64,000 nt of DNA from Streptomyces sp. NL15-2K (GCF_030551255.1 NZ_CP130630.1:6119501-6183500), one strand, 5' to 3'; shown: positions 51,119 to 59,951, counted from the first letter of the stretch. Numbers and translations: made by a program. The notes: generated by a model from the sequence alone, not told the origin.

Positions 51119-51187
51119 CACCCCCGATTCCGGTCGTCGGGCTTGGGGGCACCTAGGCGCCCGGCACGATCGTTCGGTCGTCCGGAA

Positions 51188-51231
51188 GTTGACCGTGGTT
51201 GCCCGCCCTTACGGGCACGGATTGGGCACGG
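51188..51231. repeat. 44-bp sequence shared with 60079-60122
   Basis: GTTGACCGTGGTTGCCCGCC and the following TTACGGGCACGG...GGGCACGG match 60079-60122 at 39 of 44 bases. There the sequence lies beside a tRNA-Gly 3' fragment. It may be an attachment-site arm or recombinase binding site left by an integrative element. Confidence 0.6.
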
Positions 51232-51399
51232 CTTCGGCCCAGGCGGTTCGGCGGCGCCGTGACGCCTCGGACCAGGAGGGTTCGGGCGGCTCGCCCCCGA
51301 CGAGGCGGCAGCGGTGCGGGATGTCGCCGCGGTGGTGGGAGTCACAGGACCTGCGCCTGTCGCGTAACGCGGCACCACACCGCCTAATGGGAGCTGTCG

Positions 51400-51620
51400 G
51401 GTCGTAGAGACTCGGTGCCGTAGCCGCCAGCAGGTGAGCACTCACGCCGCCGGAAGTATCCGACTTCTGAGGTCAGACCGTGCCCCTGCTGGTCGGCCGG
51501 GAGGCCAGACCGTTGATGGGGTGGCGTGCCCGCCGGGCAGTGGGGCGTGAGCACTGGATCCATTAGGCCGCGTGCCGCGCCTTCCGCAGGCTGCACGAGC
51601 GAAGTACCAGACCGGGAGGG
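51400..51620 (+). ncRNA. candidate bridge RNA region of the IS110 element
   Basis: In IS110-group elements the long non-coding end upstream of the transposase encodes a bridge RNA whose two loops pair with donor and target DNA. Here the corresponding segment contains several possible stems, for example GCCCCTGCTGGTCGGCCGGG followed by AGGCCAGACC near 51482-51515. Fold and loop pairing were not computed. Confidence 0.35.
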
Positions 51621-51624
51621 CGAG

Positions 51625-52851
51625 TTGCTGCTGATCGGCGATGACTGGGCCGAAGACCACCACGACGTCGAGGTCCAGGACGAGGCGGGCCGGAAACTCG
51701 CTGCGGCGAGGCTGCCCGAGGGTGTGGAGGGGATCACGAAGCTGCACGAGCTCATCGCGAGGCACGGCGGCGAGGACCTGGATTCGGCCGGGGTGGTGGT
51801 CGGGATCGAGACCGACCGCGGCTCGTGGGTGCAAGCCCTGATCGCCTGCGGCTACCAGGTCTACGCCATCAACCCCCGGCAGGCTGCCCGGTTCAAGGAG
51901 CGGTACGCCTCCTCCGGTGCCAAGAGTGACAAGGGCGACGCGCACGCGCTGGCCGACATGGTCCGCATCGACCGGGACCAGCTGCGTCCGGTGGCGGGAG
52001 ACAGCGAGCAAGCTCAGGCCGTCAAGGTCGTCGCCCGCGCCCACCAGACCTTGATCTGGGAACGCACCCGCACCTTCCAGCGGCTGCGCAGCACGCTGCG
52101 CGAGTACTTCCCCGCCGCCCTGAACGCCTACGCGGATCTCACGCTGACCAGCACGGACGCGCTGGAACTGCTGATCAAGGCCCCCACCCCGCAGGCCGGG
52201 GCAAAGCTGACCCGCACCCAGATCACCGCCGTCCTGGCCCGTGCCCGCCGGCACAACCGTGACGCGAAGGCAGCCACGATCGTCACCGCGCTGCGCGAAC
52301 GGCAGCTGGGCCTGCCCGAGCCGGTCACCGCCGCCTACGCGGCCACCGCCACCGCCCACGCGAAGCTGCTGATCGCCCTCAACGAGCAGATAACCGACCT
52401 GGAAAAGCAGGTGAAGGCCCATTTTCTGAAGCACCCGGACGCTGAGATCTACCTCTCGATGCCCGGCATCGCGGAGATCACCGGCGCCCGGGTGCTCGCC
52501 GAGTTCGGAGACGACCCCACCCGCTACGCGTCCGCGAAGGCCCGCAAGAACTACGCCGGCACCAGCCCGATCACCCGGGCCTCCGGCAAGAGCCACACCG
52601 TCCAGGCCCGCTACGTCCGCAACAACCGCCTCGCCGACGCGCTGCAGACCCAGGCGTTCTCCGCCCTGCGGGCATCACCCGGCGCCCGTCGCTACTACGA
52701 TAAACAACGCGCCCGCGAAGCCGGCTACAACCCCGCCCTGCGGCAGCTCGGCAACCGCCTCGTCGGCATCCTCCACGGATGCCTCAAGACCCGAACCCTC
52801 TACGACGAAGCGACCGCCTGGTCACACCACGCCCACACCCCTGCCACTTGA
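51625..52851 (+). CDS. IS110-family transposase (recombinase)
   Basis: The TTG at 51625 follows GGGAGGG and gives 408 residues starting LLIGDDWAEDHHDVEV, as usual for the family. The DEDD RuvC-like site is visible: Asp in IGDDWAEDHH, Glu in VVGIETDRG, and Asp residues in SDKGDAHALADMVRIDRDQL. The C-terminal Transposase_20 domain has YLSMPGIAEITGARVLAEFG, KARKNYAGTSPITRASGKS and the conserved Ser. The gene is intact, so the element may be active. It moves by RNA-guided recombination in characterised relatives. Confidence 0.92.
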   Translation: MLLIGDDWAEDHHDVEVQDEAGRKLAAARLPEGVEGITKLHELIARHGGEDLDSAGVVVGIETDRGSWVQALIACGYQVYAINPRQAARFKERYASSGAKSDKGDAHALADMVRIDRDQLRPVAGDSEQAQAVKVVARAHQTLIWERTRTFQRLRSTLREYFPAALNAYADLTLTSTDALELLIKAPTPQAGAKLTRTQITAVLARARRHNRDAKAATIVTALRERQLGLPEPVTAAYAATATAHAKLLIALNEQITDLEKQVKAHFLKHPDAEIYLSMPGIAEITGARVLAEFGDDPTRYASAKARKNYAGTSPITRASGKSHTVQARYVRNNRLADALQTQAFSALRASPGARRYYDKQRAREAGYNPALRQLGNRLVGILHGCLKTRTLYDEATAWSHHAHTPAT

Positions 52852-52900
52852 CCCCCAACGACATGGGGTGTCTGACCGGATGGGCAGAAGGCGTATGCAT

Positions 52901-52966
52901 CATCTGTGGATGGTGTTGGCCGCCGACTACGACACCGACGCGATGCGGACCGTGAACCCGGGGCGC
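52901..52966 (+). pseudogene. 3' fragment of a PIN toxin gene
   Basis: The frame reads WMVLAADYDTDAMRTVNPGR, close to VNVALAADYDTDAVLTLDRR of the PIN toxin at 34016. Only this C-terminal motif survives, between the IS110 element and the kinase gene. It is out of context and not expressed as a toxin. Confidence 0.5.
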
Positions 52967-53083
52967 TGTGGGGGTTCTGGGGGAGTCCCCACGAAGTCCG
53001 GTGAAACAGATCGCTGCCAAGTGCGGGCTGAGTACACTCCGTCACCTGGCAGGGCCGTCGGCGACGGGGCGAGGGGTGGGGCG

Positions 53084-55063
53084 GTGCTGGTGACGCCAGA
53101 GGCCGGGGACAGGATCGCCGACCGGTATCTCTTGCAGGAGCCCGTCGGAACAGGCGGGATGGGCGTCGTCTGGCTGGCCTGGGACGAGCGGCTCGAACGA
53201 CGGGTCGCGGTCAAGTGCGCGCGCCTGGACGACGATCGGGCCATGCGACGGCTCATGGGCGAGGCGCGCAACGCCGGGCGGCTGCACCACCCGAACATCG
53301 TGGGCGTCTTCGACTTCGTCGACGAGGGCGCCACCTGCTGGATCATCATGGAATACGTCCCCTCGCGCAGCCTCGCGCAGATCGTGACGGAGAGGGGCTC
53401 GCTCACGCCCGAGGAGGCCGGGTCGATCGGCTGCCAGATCGCGGCCGCGTTGGCGAAGTCCCACGACGAGGGTGTGGTGCACGGCGATGTGACGCCGGAG
53501 AACATCCTCGTCACCGAGGAAGGCGTCGCGAGACTGACCGACTTCGGGATCTCGCGAGCCCTGTGGAGTGACGTCACACAGAGCGCGACCCGCAGTGTGC
53601 GCGGCAAACCCCGCTATCTGGCCCCGGAGTTGGCCAAGGGGCAGCCCGCGGGCGAGAAGTCCGACGTGTTCTCCCTGGGCGCCTCCCTGTTCTCGGCGGT
53701 CGAGGCCCAGTCGCCGTACGGGGAGGCCGAACACCTCATGGCATATCTGGCCCGGGCCGTCGAGGGACACATCGAGCCGATGCGCCGCGCCGGCCCGTTG
53801 GAGGAGCCGCTCACCGCTCTGCTGGAGGCGGAGCCCCGGCGCCGGCCCGACGCTGCCGGGGCGCAGAAGCTGCTGACGCGCGCCGCACCCCCGCCCCCGC
53901 ACATACAGGGGCAGTTGCGCGACAGCCGTATGCGGGACCTCAGCTCCCGCCCGCTCCGGCTGCCCCGACTCGTCCGCCGCCCGCAGGACTCCACGCCCTT
54001 CATGCTTCAGCCGTCACGGCCGATACGCCGACGCCGCCACCCTTGGGCGACCATGGCAGTGGCGCTGGTCGCGGCGGGCGCGATCACAGCCGGGCTCGTT
54101 CTCTTCAGCCCGTGGGCCTCGAAGGACGAGGGGGGCAAGGGTGACAAAGGTGGTCGCACCGGCGCGACCGACGCGAAACTCCGTACCCCCTCGGCCACGG
54201 CGCAGGCCGGTGCCATGGGCGACGAGCGTACGGCGGACCCCTGCGGGCTGCTCGACGCCGCCTCGCTGAGCCGCTTCGGAGGCACCGCACTGGACCCTGA
54301 CTACGGGGAGATCGACCGGTGTGACGTCCTGGTGCGCAACAACAGCGGTGACGACAACGCGGACGTCCAGGTCAACCTCGACTCGGACCGGGACGACTTC
54401 GATGACATCGTGTCCACCCGCCTGGTCGGCGGCCTCACGGTCGTGACACTCGAACGTGACGGGAGAACCTGCGAACGGGCCGTACTGACCACCGACGGCA
54501 AGCAGATCCGCGTCATCGGCAAGCAGCTCGCCGAACTGTCGCCCGCCCCGTGCCCAATGGCCGACGCCGCGACCGATCACGTGGTCGGCGTGCTGGCCGA
54601 GGGCCCGGTACCCCGGCGTTCCTCGTCGCCGGCCGCGAACTCCCTTGCCCTGCTCGACACCTGCACGCTGCTCGACTCCACCGAGCTCAAGCTGCTTCCC
54701 GGCGTCAAGGCGGACAACCGGGACCGCGGCTTCGGTTCCTGGGACTGCGACTGGTCGAGCGACGACGGCAACCGCGAGGTGGAGATCCAGTTCAGCCGGG
54801 ACAACTCGCTGGACGCCGACGACGGAACGCCGGTGAACGTCGCCGGCACGAAGAGCTACTTCATCGCGGACGAGGCCGAGGCCGACAGCTGCACCGTACG
54901 GACCCCGCACCGCACCTACACGGACTCGGTCGGTGACCGCACCACCGAACTTTTCCAACTGACCGTGTACGGCCCACAGCCGACCAGGCAACTGTGCGAC
55001 TCCGCAACGGAGTTCGCAGCCGTCGTCGTACGGAACATCGCGAAGCGACTGCCGGAGAGGTGA
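53084..55063 (+). CDS. receptor-type Ser/Thr kinase with a two-repeat extracellular domain
   Basis: The GTG at 53084 (VLVTPEAGDRIADRYLLQE) follows GAGGGGTGGGG and gives 659 residues. The kinase has VGTGGMGVVWLAWD, Lys in VAVKCARL, VVHGDVTPENILV (HGD instead of HRD, with catalytic Asp kept, about 135), LTDFGISRAL and YLAPELAKGQ. The membrane helix is AVALVAAGAITAGLVLFSPW (about 325-344). Outside, two similar DUF3558-like modules start DPCGLLDAASLSRFGG (about 385) and LLDTCTLLDSTELKLLPG (about 523), each with paired Cys. The HGD change is common in low-activity kinases. An FHA protein gene follows 1 bp after the stop. Confidence 0.87.
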   Translation: MLVTPEAGDRIADRYLLQEPVGTGGMGVVWLAWDERLERRVAVKCARLDDDRAMRRLMGEARNAGRLHHPNIVGVFDFVDEGATCWIIMEYVPSRSLAQIVTERGSLTPEEAGSIGCQIAAALAKSHDEGVVHGDVTPENILVTEEGVARLTDFGISRALWSDVTQSATRSVRGKPRYLAPELAKGQPAGEKSDVFSLGASLFSAVEAQSPYGEAEHLMAYLARAVEGHIEPMRRAGPLEEPLTALLEAEPRRRPDAAGAQKLLTRAAPPPPHIQGQLRDSRMRDLSSRPLRLPRLVRRPQDSTPFMLQPSRPIRRRRHPWATMAVALVAAGAITAGLVLFSPWASKDEGGKGDKGGRTGATDAKLRTPSATAQAGAMGDERTADPCGLLDAASLSRFGGTALDPDYGEIDRCDVLVRNNSGDDNADVQVNLDSDRDDFDDIVSTRLVGGLTVVTLERDGRTCERAVLTTDGKQIRVIGKQLAELSPAPCPMADAATDHVVGVLAEGPVPRRSSSPAANSLALLDTCTLLDSTELKLLPGVKADNRDRGFGSWDCDWSSDDGNREVEIQFSRDNSLDADDGTPVNVAGTKSYFIADEAEADSCTVRTPHRTYTDSVGDRTTELFQLTVYGPQPTRQLCDSATEFAAVVVRNIAKRLPER

Positions 55064-55064
55064 C

Positions 55065-55895
55065 ATGACCGAGCGGGGAATGGCACGGAGACGGCCGGGG
55101 GAACGGGGAATGCCCGCTCCGGCTGGCCGTTTGCTGCCTGCCACCCACGGGAGCCTCGCCCGGGGCGCGTCAGCGCCGCTGCCCGGCACCCTCTTCGCGC
55201 TCGCACTGACCGGCGGCATCACGCTGGGACCCGGGGACGGGCGCGAGGTCCTGTTCGGCCGCAACCGGCCCGAGGTACACGTATGCCTCGGCGAGGACGA
55301 CCCCCAGGTCAGCCGCCACCAGGGCACGCTCACCCACCGGGACGGCCGCTGGTGGGTGAGCAACGCCGGGCGCCTGCCGATCCGGTGCGCCGGTGGCCGC
55401 CTGCTGTACCGGGGCGAGCAGCCACTGCCGCTCGACACCGGCTACACGCCGCTGTTCGCCGGCGGCTCACGTGGCCGCGAGCACTTGCTGGAGGTCTTCG
55501 TCACCGGCCCCGAGGGCGAGCGGCGGCCAGTACCGCGGCACGGGGACGTCACCCGCCCGCCCCGGGTGTGGGCGCTGACCGAACAGGAGAAGCTCGCCCT
55601 CGTCGTACTCGGCCGGCGGTACCTGCTGCACGAGCCCCGGCCGCAGCCGCTGACCTGGCGGCAGACCGCCGCCGAGCTCGCGGAGTCGCAGCCGTACGCG
55701 GGCTGGACGGACAAGCGCGTCGAGCACCTGGTCAACGGTGTGCGCACACGGCTGTCCCGCGACGGGGTGCCCTGGCTGACCCGCGAGGAGCTCGGTGAGC
55801 CGGTGGGCAACGCGCTCAACGACAACCTGATCCGCGCACTGCTGGCGTCGACCACGCTCGTACCGATGGACCTGGCACTGATCGACGCCGCCTGA
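55065..55895 (+). CDS. FHA-domain protein paired with the kinase
   Basis: The ATG at 55065 lies directly after the kinase stop, with GGAGAGG overlapping that stop as ribosome binding site. The 276-residue protein has an FHA domain for phosphothreonine binding (EVLFGRNRPEVHVCLGEDDP near 63-82, then QVSRHQGTLTHRDGRWWVSN, with the Arg, Ser and His contacts). The C-terminal region, EQEKLALVVLGRRYLLHEPR and KRVEHLVNGVRTRLSRDGVP, looks like a winged-helix module. It probably reads the kinase's output, perhaps as a DNA-binding effector. It ends in an apparent complete C terminus. Confidence 0.85.
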   Translation: MTERGMARRRPGERGMPAPAGRLLPATHGSLARGASAPLPGTLFALALTGGITLGPGDGREVLFGRNRPEVHVCLGEDDPQVSRHQGTLTHRDGRWWVSNAGRLPIRCAGGRLLYRGEQPLPLDTGYTPLFAGGSRGREHLLEVFVTGPEGERRPVPRHGDVTRPPRVWALTEQEKLALVVLGRRYLLHEPRPQPLTWRQTAAELAESQPYAGWTDKRVEHLVNGVRTRLSRDGVPWLTREELGEPVGNALNDNLIRALLASTTLVPMDLALIDAA

Positions 55896-55918
55896 CGCCG
55901 ACAGCGTGGCCGTCGGCG
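55896..55918 (+). terminator. short hairpin after the FHA gene
   Basis: CGCCGAC (55896-55902) and GTCGGCG (55912-55918) form a 7-bp stem with a 9-base loop directly after the stop. It is a weak candidate terminator. Confidence 0.45.
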
Positions 55919-56419
55919 GAATACGCGGTGCCGCGGTGGACATGGAACAGGGCCGCGGCGGTGGCGGCCAGGAGCACCGATTACGTGGCTGACAGAGCCG
56001 CAGTTCAGGCCCGTGTCGACCTCCATGTAGATAGCGATGGCGACGCGGCGCACTCGCTCGGGCAGGGTAGCCAGGTGAATGGTGGCGCGTTCGGCGGAGT
56101 ACAGACGCTCCTGCTGCTTGCCCAGAAGACGTGCAGCACCGTAGGCAGGGAAGGGTTGGTTGCAGAAGACGAAGTCCTCGTCAGCCGCCCAACATGTCCA
56201 TGGGCAGCGACGACTTCAGCTCGGTCGCTACAACGACCCCGACCCGGCGGCGTACGCCAAGAAGCTGTTCAAGGAGTTCCCCCAGTGGCCGGTGCCCGAA
56301 CAGGGACGGTACGCCATCACCTCCGTCGTCGGACCGGCGCGCGGACTCCTCACATTGGTTCCCGCGACTGTCAAACACTAAATCGAAGGAGTGGATAGGT
56401 CGCCCTGTCCTGTCCGACG
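55919..56419. other. 500-bp stretch with gene fragments only
   Basis: A plus frame at 56220-56381 reads DPDPAAYAKKLFKEFPQWPV and RYAITSVVGPARGLLTLV, which has natural composition, but neither family nor start is recognised. On the minus strand LPERVRRVAIAIYMEVDTGL (56000-56070) is likewise a fragment. I see no intact gene. Confidence 0.4.
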
Positions 56420-56444
56420 GGCGGACCCGGCCAGCGGGTCCGCC
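56420..56444 (-). terminator. hairpin terminator after the GPP34 gene
   Basis: GGCGGACCCG (56420-56429) and CGGGTCCGCC (56435-56444) form a perfect 10-bp stem with a 5-base loop, 23 bp past the stop of the minus-strand gene. Confidence 0.7.
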
Positions 56445-56466
56445 GGCGCTTCGGGCGGCGCCTTTC

Positions 56467-57114
56467 CTACAGAGCGGACGAGGCGATGACCGCGGTGAGA
56501 GCGGCGACCGTGGTGCGGATCGCGTCTCCGAGTGCCGCGGCCGTGTCTTGCCCCTCGGTGATCGCGGTCAGACGGTACTCGGGTGCCTCTTCCCCAGGGC
56601 CCTGCAGCATGACGGCCTGAAGGCCCGCGTGGTGCAGCACGGTGATCAGCGCCGCCGAGCGCTCACCGGGATCCTGGCCCTGCGCGAGGACGGCTGCCAG
56701 CCGTCCTCGCAGCGCCACGAGTTCCGACAGGCCCGTGACCGGGTACTTCACCGATCCGAAGGCGCTCAAGACCCGTCGTCCCTGCTCCCGCACCAGTCCC
56801 TTCTCCGACAGTCCCCGGTACGCCATGTCGAGTGCCTGCTCGCGTACGGCCAGCAGCCACTCGCGGAGCGTCTCCTCGGGATGGTTCTGCATGTGCTCGG
56901 CCATGGCCGCGGCCGCCGGATCCACTGGTGTCGACGCTCCATCGACGACGAGTGCGCCGTCACGCTCCGCCAGGTACCCGGAGAAGCTCAGCTCCAGCAA
57001 GGCGGCCGCCGAAACCGCCAGGGCCACCCGCAGCGGCGCTTCGCGTAGGGTGCCGGTTTCCTCGTCCAGTGCGAGCAGCACGATCTGCTCGCCGATCGTC
57101 AGGTCCTCAGTCAT
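56467..57114 (-). CDS. GPP34 (GOLPH3-like) family protein
   Basis: This 215-residue protein starts at MTEDLTIGEQIVLLALDEET and belongs to the GPP34/GOLPH3 family, which binds phosphoinositide-like lipids in eukaryotes. Visible family marks are LRVALAVSAAALLELSFSGY, TPVDPAAAAMAEHMQNHPEE, and WLLAVREQALDMAYRGLSEK with LVREQGRRVLSAFG. In Streptomyces these proteins are numerous and of unknown function, often in conservon-like or terpene loci. The gene stands alone, with a terminator behind it. Confidence 0.82.
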   Translation of the reverse strand: MTEDLTIGEQIVLLALDEETGTLREAPLRVALAVSAAALLELSFSGYLAERDGALVVDGASTPVDPAAAAMAEHMQNHPEETLREWLLAVREQALDMAYRGLSEKGLVREQGRRVLSAFGSVKYPVTGLSELVALRGRLAAVLAQGQDPGERSAALITVLHHAGLQAVMLQGPGEEAPEYRLTAITEGQDTAAALGDAIRTTVAALTAVIASSAL

Positions 57115-57574
57115 GGATCCCCCTCTCGAGAGAGACGGGCAACAGGAAGCTGAGGTTCCAGGCACGCGTCGGCGACGTCGGGTGATCGGGCCGGACCGGT
57201 GGCCAATTGTGCGGCCGTATTTGTAATTCACTTTCCGGTCAGAGGGCGGTTCGTGGGCTGATGACCCTTTCCGGGTAAGTGTGGGGCGCAAGCGCCGGTC
57301 GCTTGCGTGTCGGCCACTGCTTCCTGGCGAAGCTGCCGGTGTCGACCTCGATGTTCTTGGGCAGCTGGTCGTGGCCGAGCCCTTGCAGACGTCGCGGACT
57401 GGATCGATTCGGTCGACTCGTTGCAGAGGGCGGGGATGCAACGAACTGACCGACAACCGGGTCTGGGCCCGGGTTCACGGTGACGAGCTGATCGTCACCG
57501 CGGTCGGTGAGGCCGCGGGTCGGTGAAGTCGAGCGCGGGGGAGGGCGTCGGCTCGGACTCCGTAGCGGCGGCAG
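57115..57574. other. 460-bp stretch with a possible transposase fragment
   Basis: The 5' part is the promoter side of the GPP34 gene, with a local AT-rich patch at 57204-57232. A plus frame ending at 57526 reads TDNRVWARVHGDELIVTAVG, which resembles the C-terminal barrel of IS21/Mu-type transposases. The call rests on this short match only. Nothing else is recognised. Confidence 0.35.
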
Positions 57575-58030
57575 TCATGCCGGGTGTCGGCGTTCGTGCC
57601 GCCAGGAAGCCGCCCAGGCGAGCAGCGCGCCGCCCACCGCGTAGGCACCGAGCACCCAGAGCGCCGGCGTGGTGGCATGGCCCGAGAAGTACGCCGTGAT
57701 GCGGACCAGGGTGGTACCGGCACCCGGCGGTAGAGACTGTCCGATCGCGCTCCAGAACGACGGGAGCAGCGGCGCCGGGTACACACCGCCGGAGCTCGGG
57801 TTGCCCAGCACCACGAAGAGCAGGATGACCACGCCGGTACCCAGGAGACCCAGCAGGGTCTGCAAGGCGAGCGCGGTCGCCGCCGAGGCGAGGACGATCA
57901 GGGCGCCGATACCGCTCAGCGTCCAGAAATGAGCGCCGAGTGCGTCGAACACCGGTCCTACGATGACCGCTCCGGCGATTCCCGACACGGCTGCGTACAG
58001 CACGAGGGCGGCGGGCCAGAGCGGCACGGT
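57575..58030 (-). pseudogene. C-terminal part of a DUF3533/SNG1-type membrane protein
   Basis: The frame PLWPAALVLYAAVSGIAGAV, ALQTLLGLLGTGVVILLFVV, LGNPSSGGVYPAPLLPSFWS and RITAYFSGHATTPALWVLGA is the C-terminal half of DUF3533 (YhgE/Pip-like) membrane proteins, with four or five helices. The N-terminal 200 or more residues are missing. Upstream, on the same strand but in another frame, the sequence is the start of a ROK regulator, so a deletion joined the two genes at about 58030. No start of its own is evident. Confidence 0.75.
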
Positions 58031-58121
58031 GCAGCGGCCCGCGGGCCAGCAGGAGGGCGAGCAACTGCTCCTCGTTGGTGCGGCGCAGACCGCGCAGTGA
58101 TCCTCCGACTTCTTGACTCAT
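58031..58121 (-). pseudogene. 5' end of a ROK-family regulator, truncated by deletion
   Basis: From ATG 58121 the frame reads MSQEVGGSLRGLRRTNEEQL and LALLLARGPLHRAALAR, the start of the winged helix of ROK-type regulators. It then runs into out-of-frame DUF3533 sequence. Only about 30 of 400 residues remain, so recognition helix, sensor and kinase-like domain are gone. Its divergent target was probably the GH28-like gene at 58323. Confidence 0.8.
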
Positions 58122-58133
58122 AGGCTGCAAGAT

Positions 58134-58164
58134 TACCTAATTGTTTCGAAAGTTCGTCAACACT
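58134..58164. promoter_or_regulatory. candidate ROK operator around TTTCGAAA
   Basis: The palindrome TTTCGAAA (58144-58151) sits in an AT-richer stretch, ACCTAATTGTTTCGAAAGTT, between the truncated ROK gene and the GH28-like gene. With the regulator deleted, the downstream gene may have lost repression or now depend on another regulator. Confidence 0.5.
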
Positions 58165-58322
58165 CTTGACGCACATTTCCCCATGGCCGCAAGCTCTGGC
58201 CACCCACTCGCAGCTTCCGCAACAAGGGCGAGGGCTGTGCCCGCACACTCCGGCGGTCGGCCCCGCACGCACCACCTCCGGCTTCGGCCGACCTCCCCCT
58301 CGCCGTTCGTGAAGGAGTCCCC

Positions 58323-59852
58323 ATGAGCTCGCCCCTGTCCCGCCGCTCCACCCTGCAGGCCGCCGGCGCCCTTGCCATGGCCGGCCTGGCCACCGGCATG
58401 GCGGGCACCACGCAGGCCGCCGCCGCTACGTCCGGAGACAGCACCGCCGTCGGCGACACGGTGGTCATCCACCCGACACTTCCGCAGGTGCCTCTCAACA
58501 CTTCCTTCACCGTCAAAGTCCGTTCCGTGGGCGGCACCTGGAGAAGGCTCGACGTCTACCTGGCCAAGCTCGCGCTGATCGACCCCGTCACCGGAAGCAA
58601 CAAGGCGCAGAGCTCCTCCTGGGCCGCCTTCGACTTCTCCGGCACCGTGGAGGTCGAGGTCACCTACAACCCGGGCGGCGCCGGAAAGTTCCGCGTCCGT
58701 CCGGACTCGTACGGCATCAAGCCCGAGGTGCTCGGTGACACCGCGCGTTTCACCCTGGACCGGCCTCGCAACGTCGTCGTCCAGGTCGACGACAAGATCT
58801 TCGACTGCCTGCACCTGCTCGCGAACCCGCTCGAGCAGGACGTGCCCGCCGAGGGCGACAAGAACGTCATGTACTTCGGGCCCGGCTACCACACCACCGC
58901 CAACGGCGAGCTGAAGGTGCCCAGCAACACCACCGTCTACCTGGCTCCGGGCGCGGTCGTCACCGCTTGGCTGGACATCCAGGGGGTGGAGAACTCCCGG
59001 ATCATCGGCCGTGGCGTGCTCTACAACTCCAAGTGGGGCGCGATGCTCATCCGCAAGTGCGAGAACATCACGATCGACGGCGTCACGATCCTCAACCCCC
59101 GGTACGAGAACATCAGGGTCGCCGAGTCCCAGAACATCAAGATCAAGAACCTGCGGGCCTTCAGCCAGCAGGGCTGGGGCGACGGCATCCAGCTCTACTG
59201 CTCCGAGAACATCACGGTCGACGGCTGCTTCCTGCGCACCTCCGACGACTGCATCGCCCTGTACACCCACCGCTGGGACTTCTACGGCGACACCCGCAAC
59301 ATCACGGTCAAGAACTGCTCCCTGTGGGCCGACGTCGCGCACCCGATCAACATTGGCGTGCACGGCAACTCCGACACCCCGGAGATGCTGGAGAACCTGA
59401 ATTTCGAGAACATCGACATCCTCGACCACCGCGAGCCGCAGGTGACCTACCAGGGTGCCATCGCGTTCATGGTCGGCGACGACAACCTCGTCCGGGACGT
59501 GAAGTTCGACAACGTCCGCGTGGAGGACTTCCGCTGGGGCCAGCTCATCCACATGCGGATCGAGTACAACACGAAGTACAACACCTCGCCCGGCCGCGGC
59601 ATCGAGAACGTCTACATCAAGGACCTCAGCTACAACGGCAAGAACGCCGACCTCTCCATTGCGATGGGCCTCAGCGAGGAGCGTGCCGTCAAGGACGTCA
59701 CCTTCGAAAACCTTCGCGTCAACGGCAGGGTGATCGCCGACAGCACGGGCAAGCCGCGCTGGTACCTTGCCTCCGACGGCGTCCCCATGCTCGTCAACGA
59801 GTACGTGCAGAACCTCCGCTTCCTCACCACCGAGGAGGCCGCGGCCCTGTAA
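58323..59852 (+). CDS. secreted GH28-like glycoside hydrolase (polygalacturonase-type beta-helix)
   Basis: The ATG at 58323 follows GAAGGAG and gives 509 residues. A twin-arginine-like signal (SRRSTLQAAGALAMAGLATG, ending near AAAA) sends it out. Residues 45-180 form a beta-sandwich cap, and the rest is a right-handed parallel beta-helix with repeats such as CENITIDGVTILNPRYENIR and SENITVDGCFLRTSDDCIAL. The GH28 acid cluster appears as GWGDGIQLY and TSDDCIALY, with HPINIGVHGNSD holding the His. The substrate may be pectic or another uronic polysaccharide; GH49-like activity is an alternative because of the N-terminal domain. Full length, with a terminator behind. Confidence 0.82.
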   Translation: MSSPLSRRSTLQAAGALAMAGLATGMAGTTQAAAATSGDSTAVGDTVVIHPTLPQVPLNTSFTVKVRSVGGTWRRLDVYLAKLALIDPVTGSNKAQSSSWAAFDFSGTVEVEVTYNPGGAGKFRVRPDSYGIKPEVLGDTARFTLDRPRNVVVQVDDKIFDCLHLLANPLEQDVPAEGDKNVMYFGPGYHTTANGELKVPSNTTVYLAPGAVVTAWLDIQGVENSRIIGRGVLYNSKWGAMLIRKCENITIDGVTILNPRYENIRVAESQNIKIKNLRAFSQQGWGDGIQLYCSENITVDGCFLRTSDDCIALYTHRWDFYGDTRNITVKNCSLWADVAHPINIGVHGNSDTPEMLENLNFENIDILDHREPQVTYQGAIAFMVGDDNLVRDVKFDNVRVEDFRWGQLIHMRIEYNTKYNTSPGRGIENVYIKDLSYNGKNADLSIAMGLSEERAVKDVTFENLRVNGRVIADSTGKPRWYLASDGVPMLVNEYVQNLRFLTTEEAAAL

Positions 59853-59920
59853 CCGCCGTCGGCCGGCCCCCGGTCGGCCTCTGGCACGAATCCGAAGCCA
59901 GGCGACACCGGAAAGCAACA

Positions 59921-59943
59921 GGCCCAGGTCTCAGACCTGGGCC
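59921..59943 (+). terminator. strong terminator after the GH28-like gene
   Basis: GGCCCAGGTC (59921-59930), loop TCA, and the exact complement (59934-59943) form a 10-bp hairpin, preceded by AACA and followed by TTAG. It lies 68 bp after the stop. Confidence 0.8.
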
Positions 59944-59951
59944 TTAGCGGT

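Larger units (their letters stand above)
51380..52870 (+). mobile_element. IS110-family insertion sequence
   Basis: One DEDD transposase gene is flanked by about 245 bp of non-coding DNA on the left and a short right end. IS110 elements have no clear inverted repeats, and the ends here are placed approximately. On the right the insertion lies next to a PIN toxin fragment (52909-52960). Confidence 0.75.

Noticed and set aside
50735..51121. N-terminal extension of the nucleotidyltransferase into the palindromic repeat
   Set aside because: The GTG at 50734 has a clear ribosome binding site and the extension translates a non-coding repeat.
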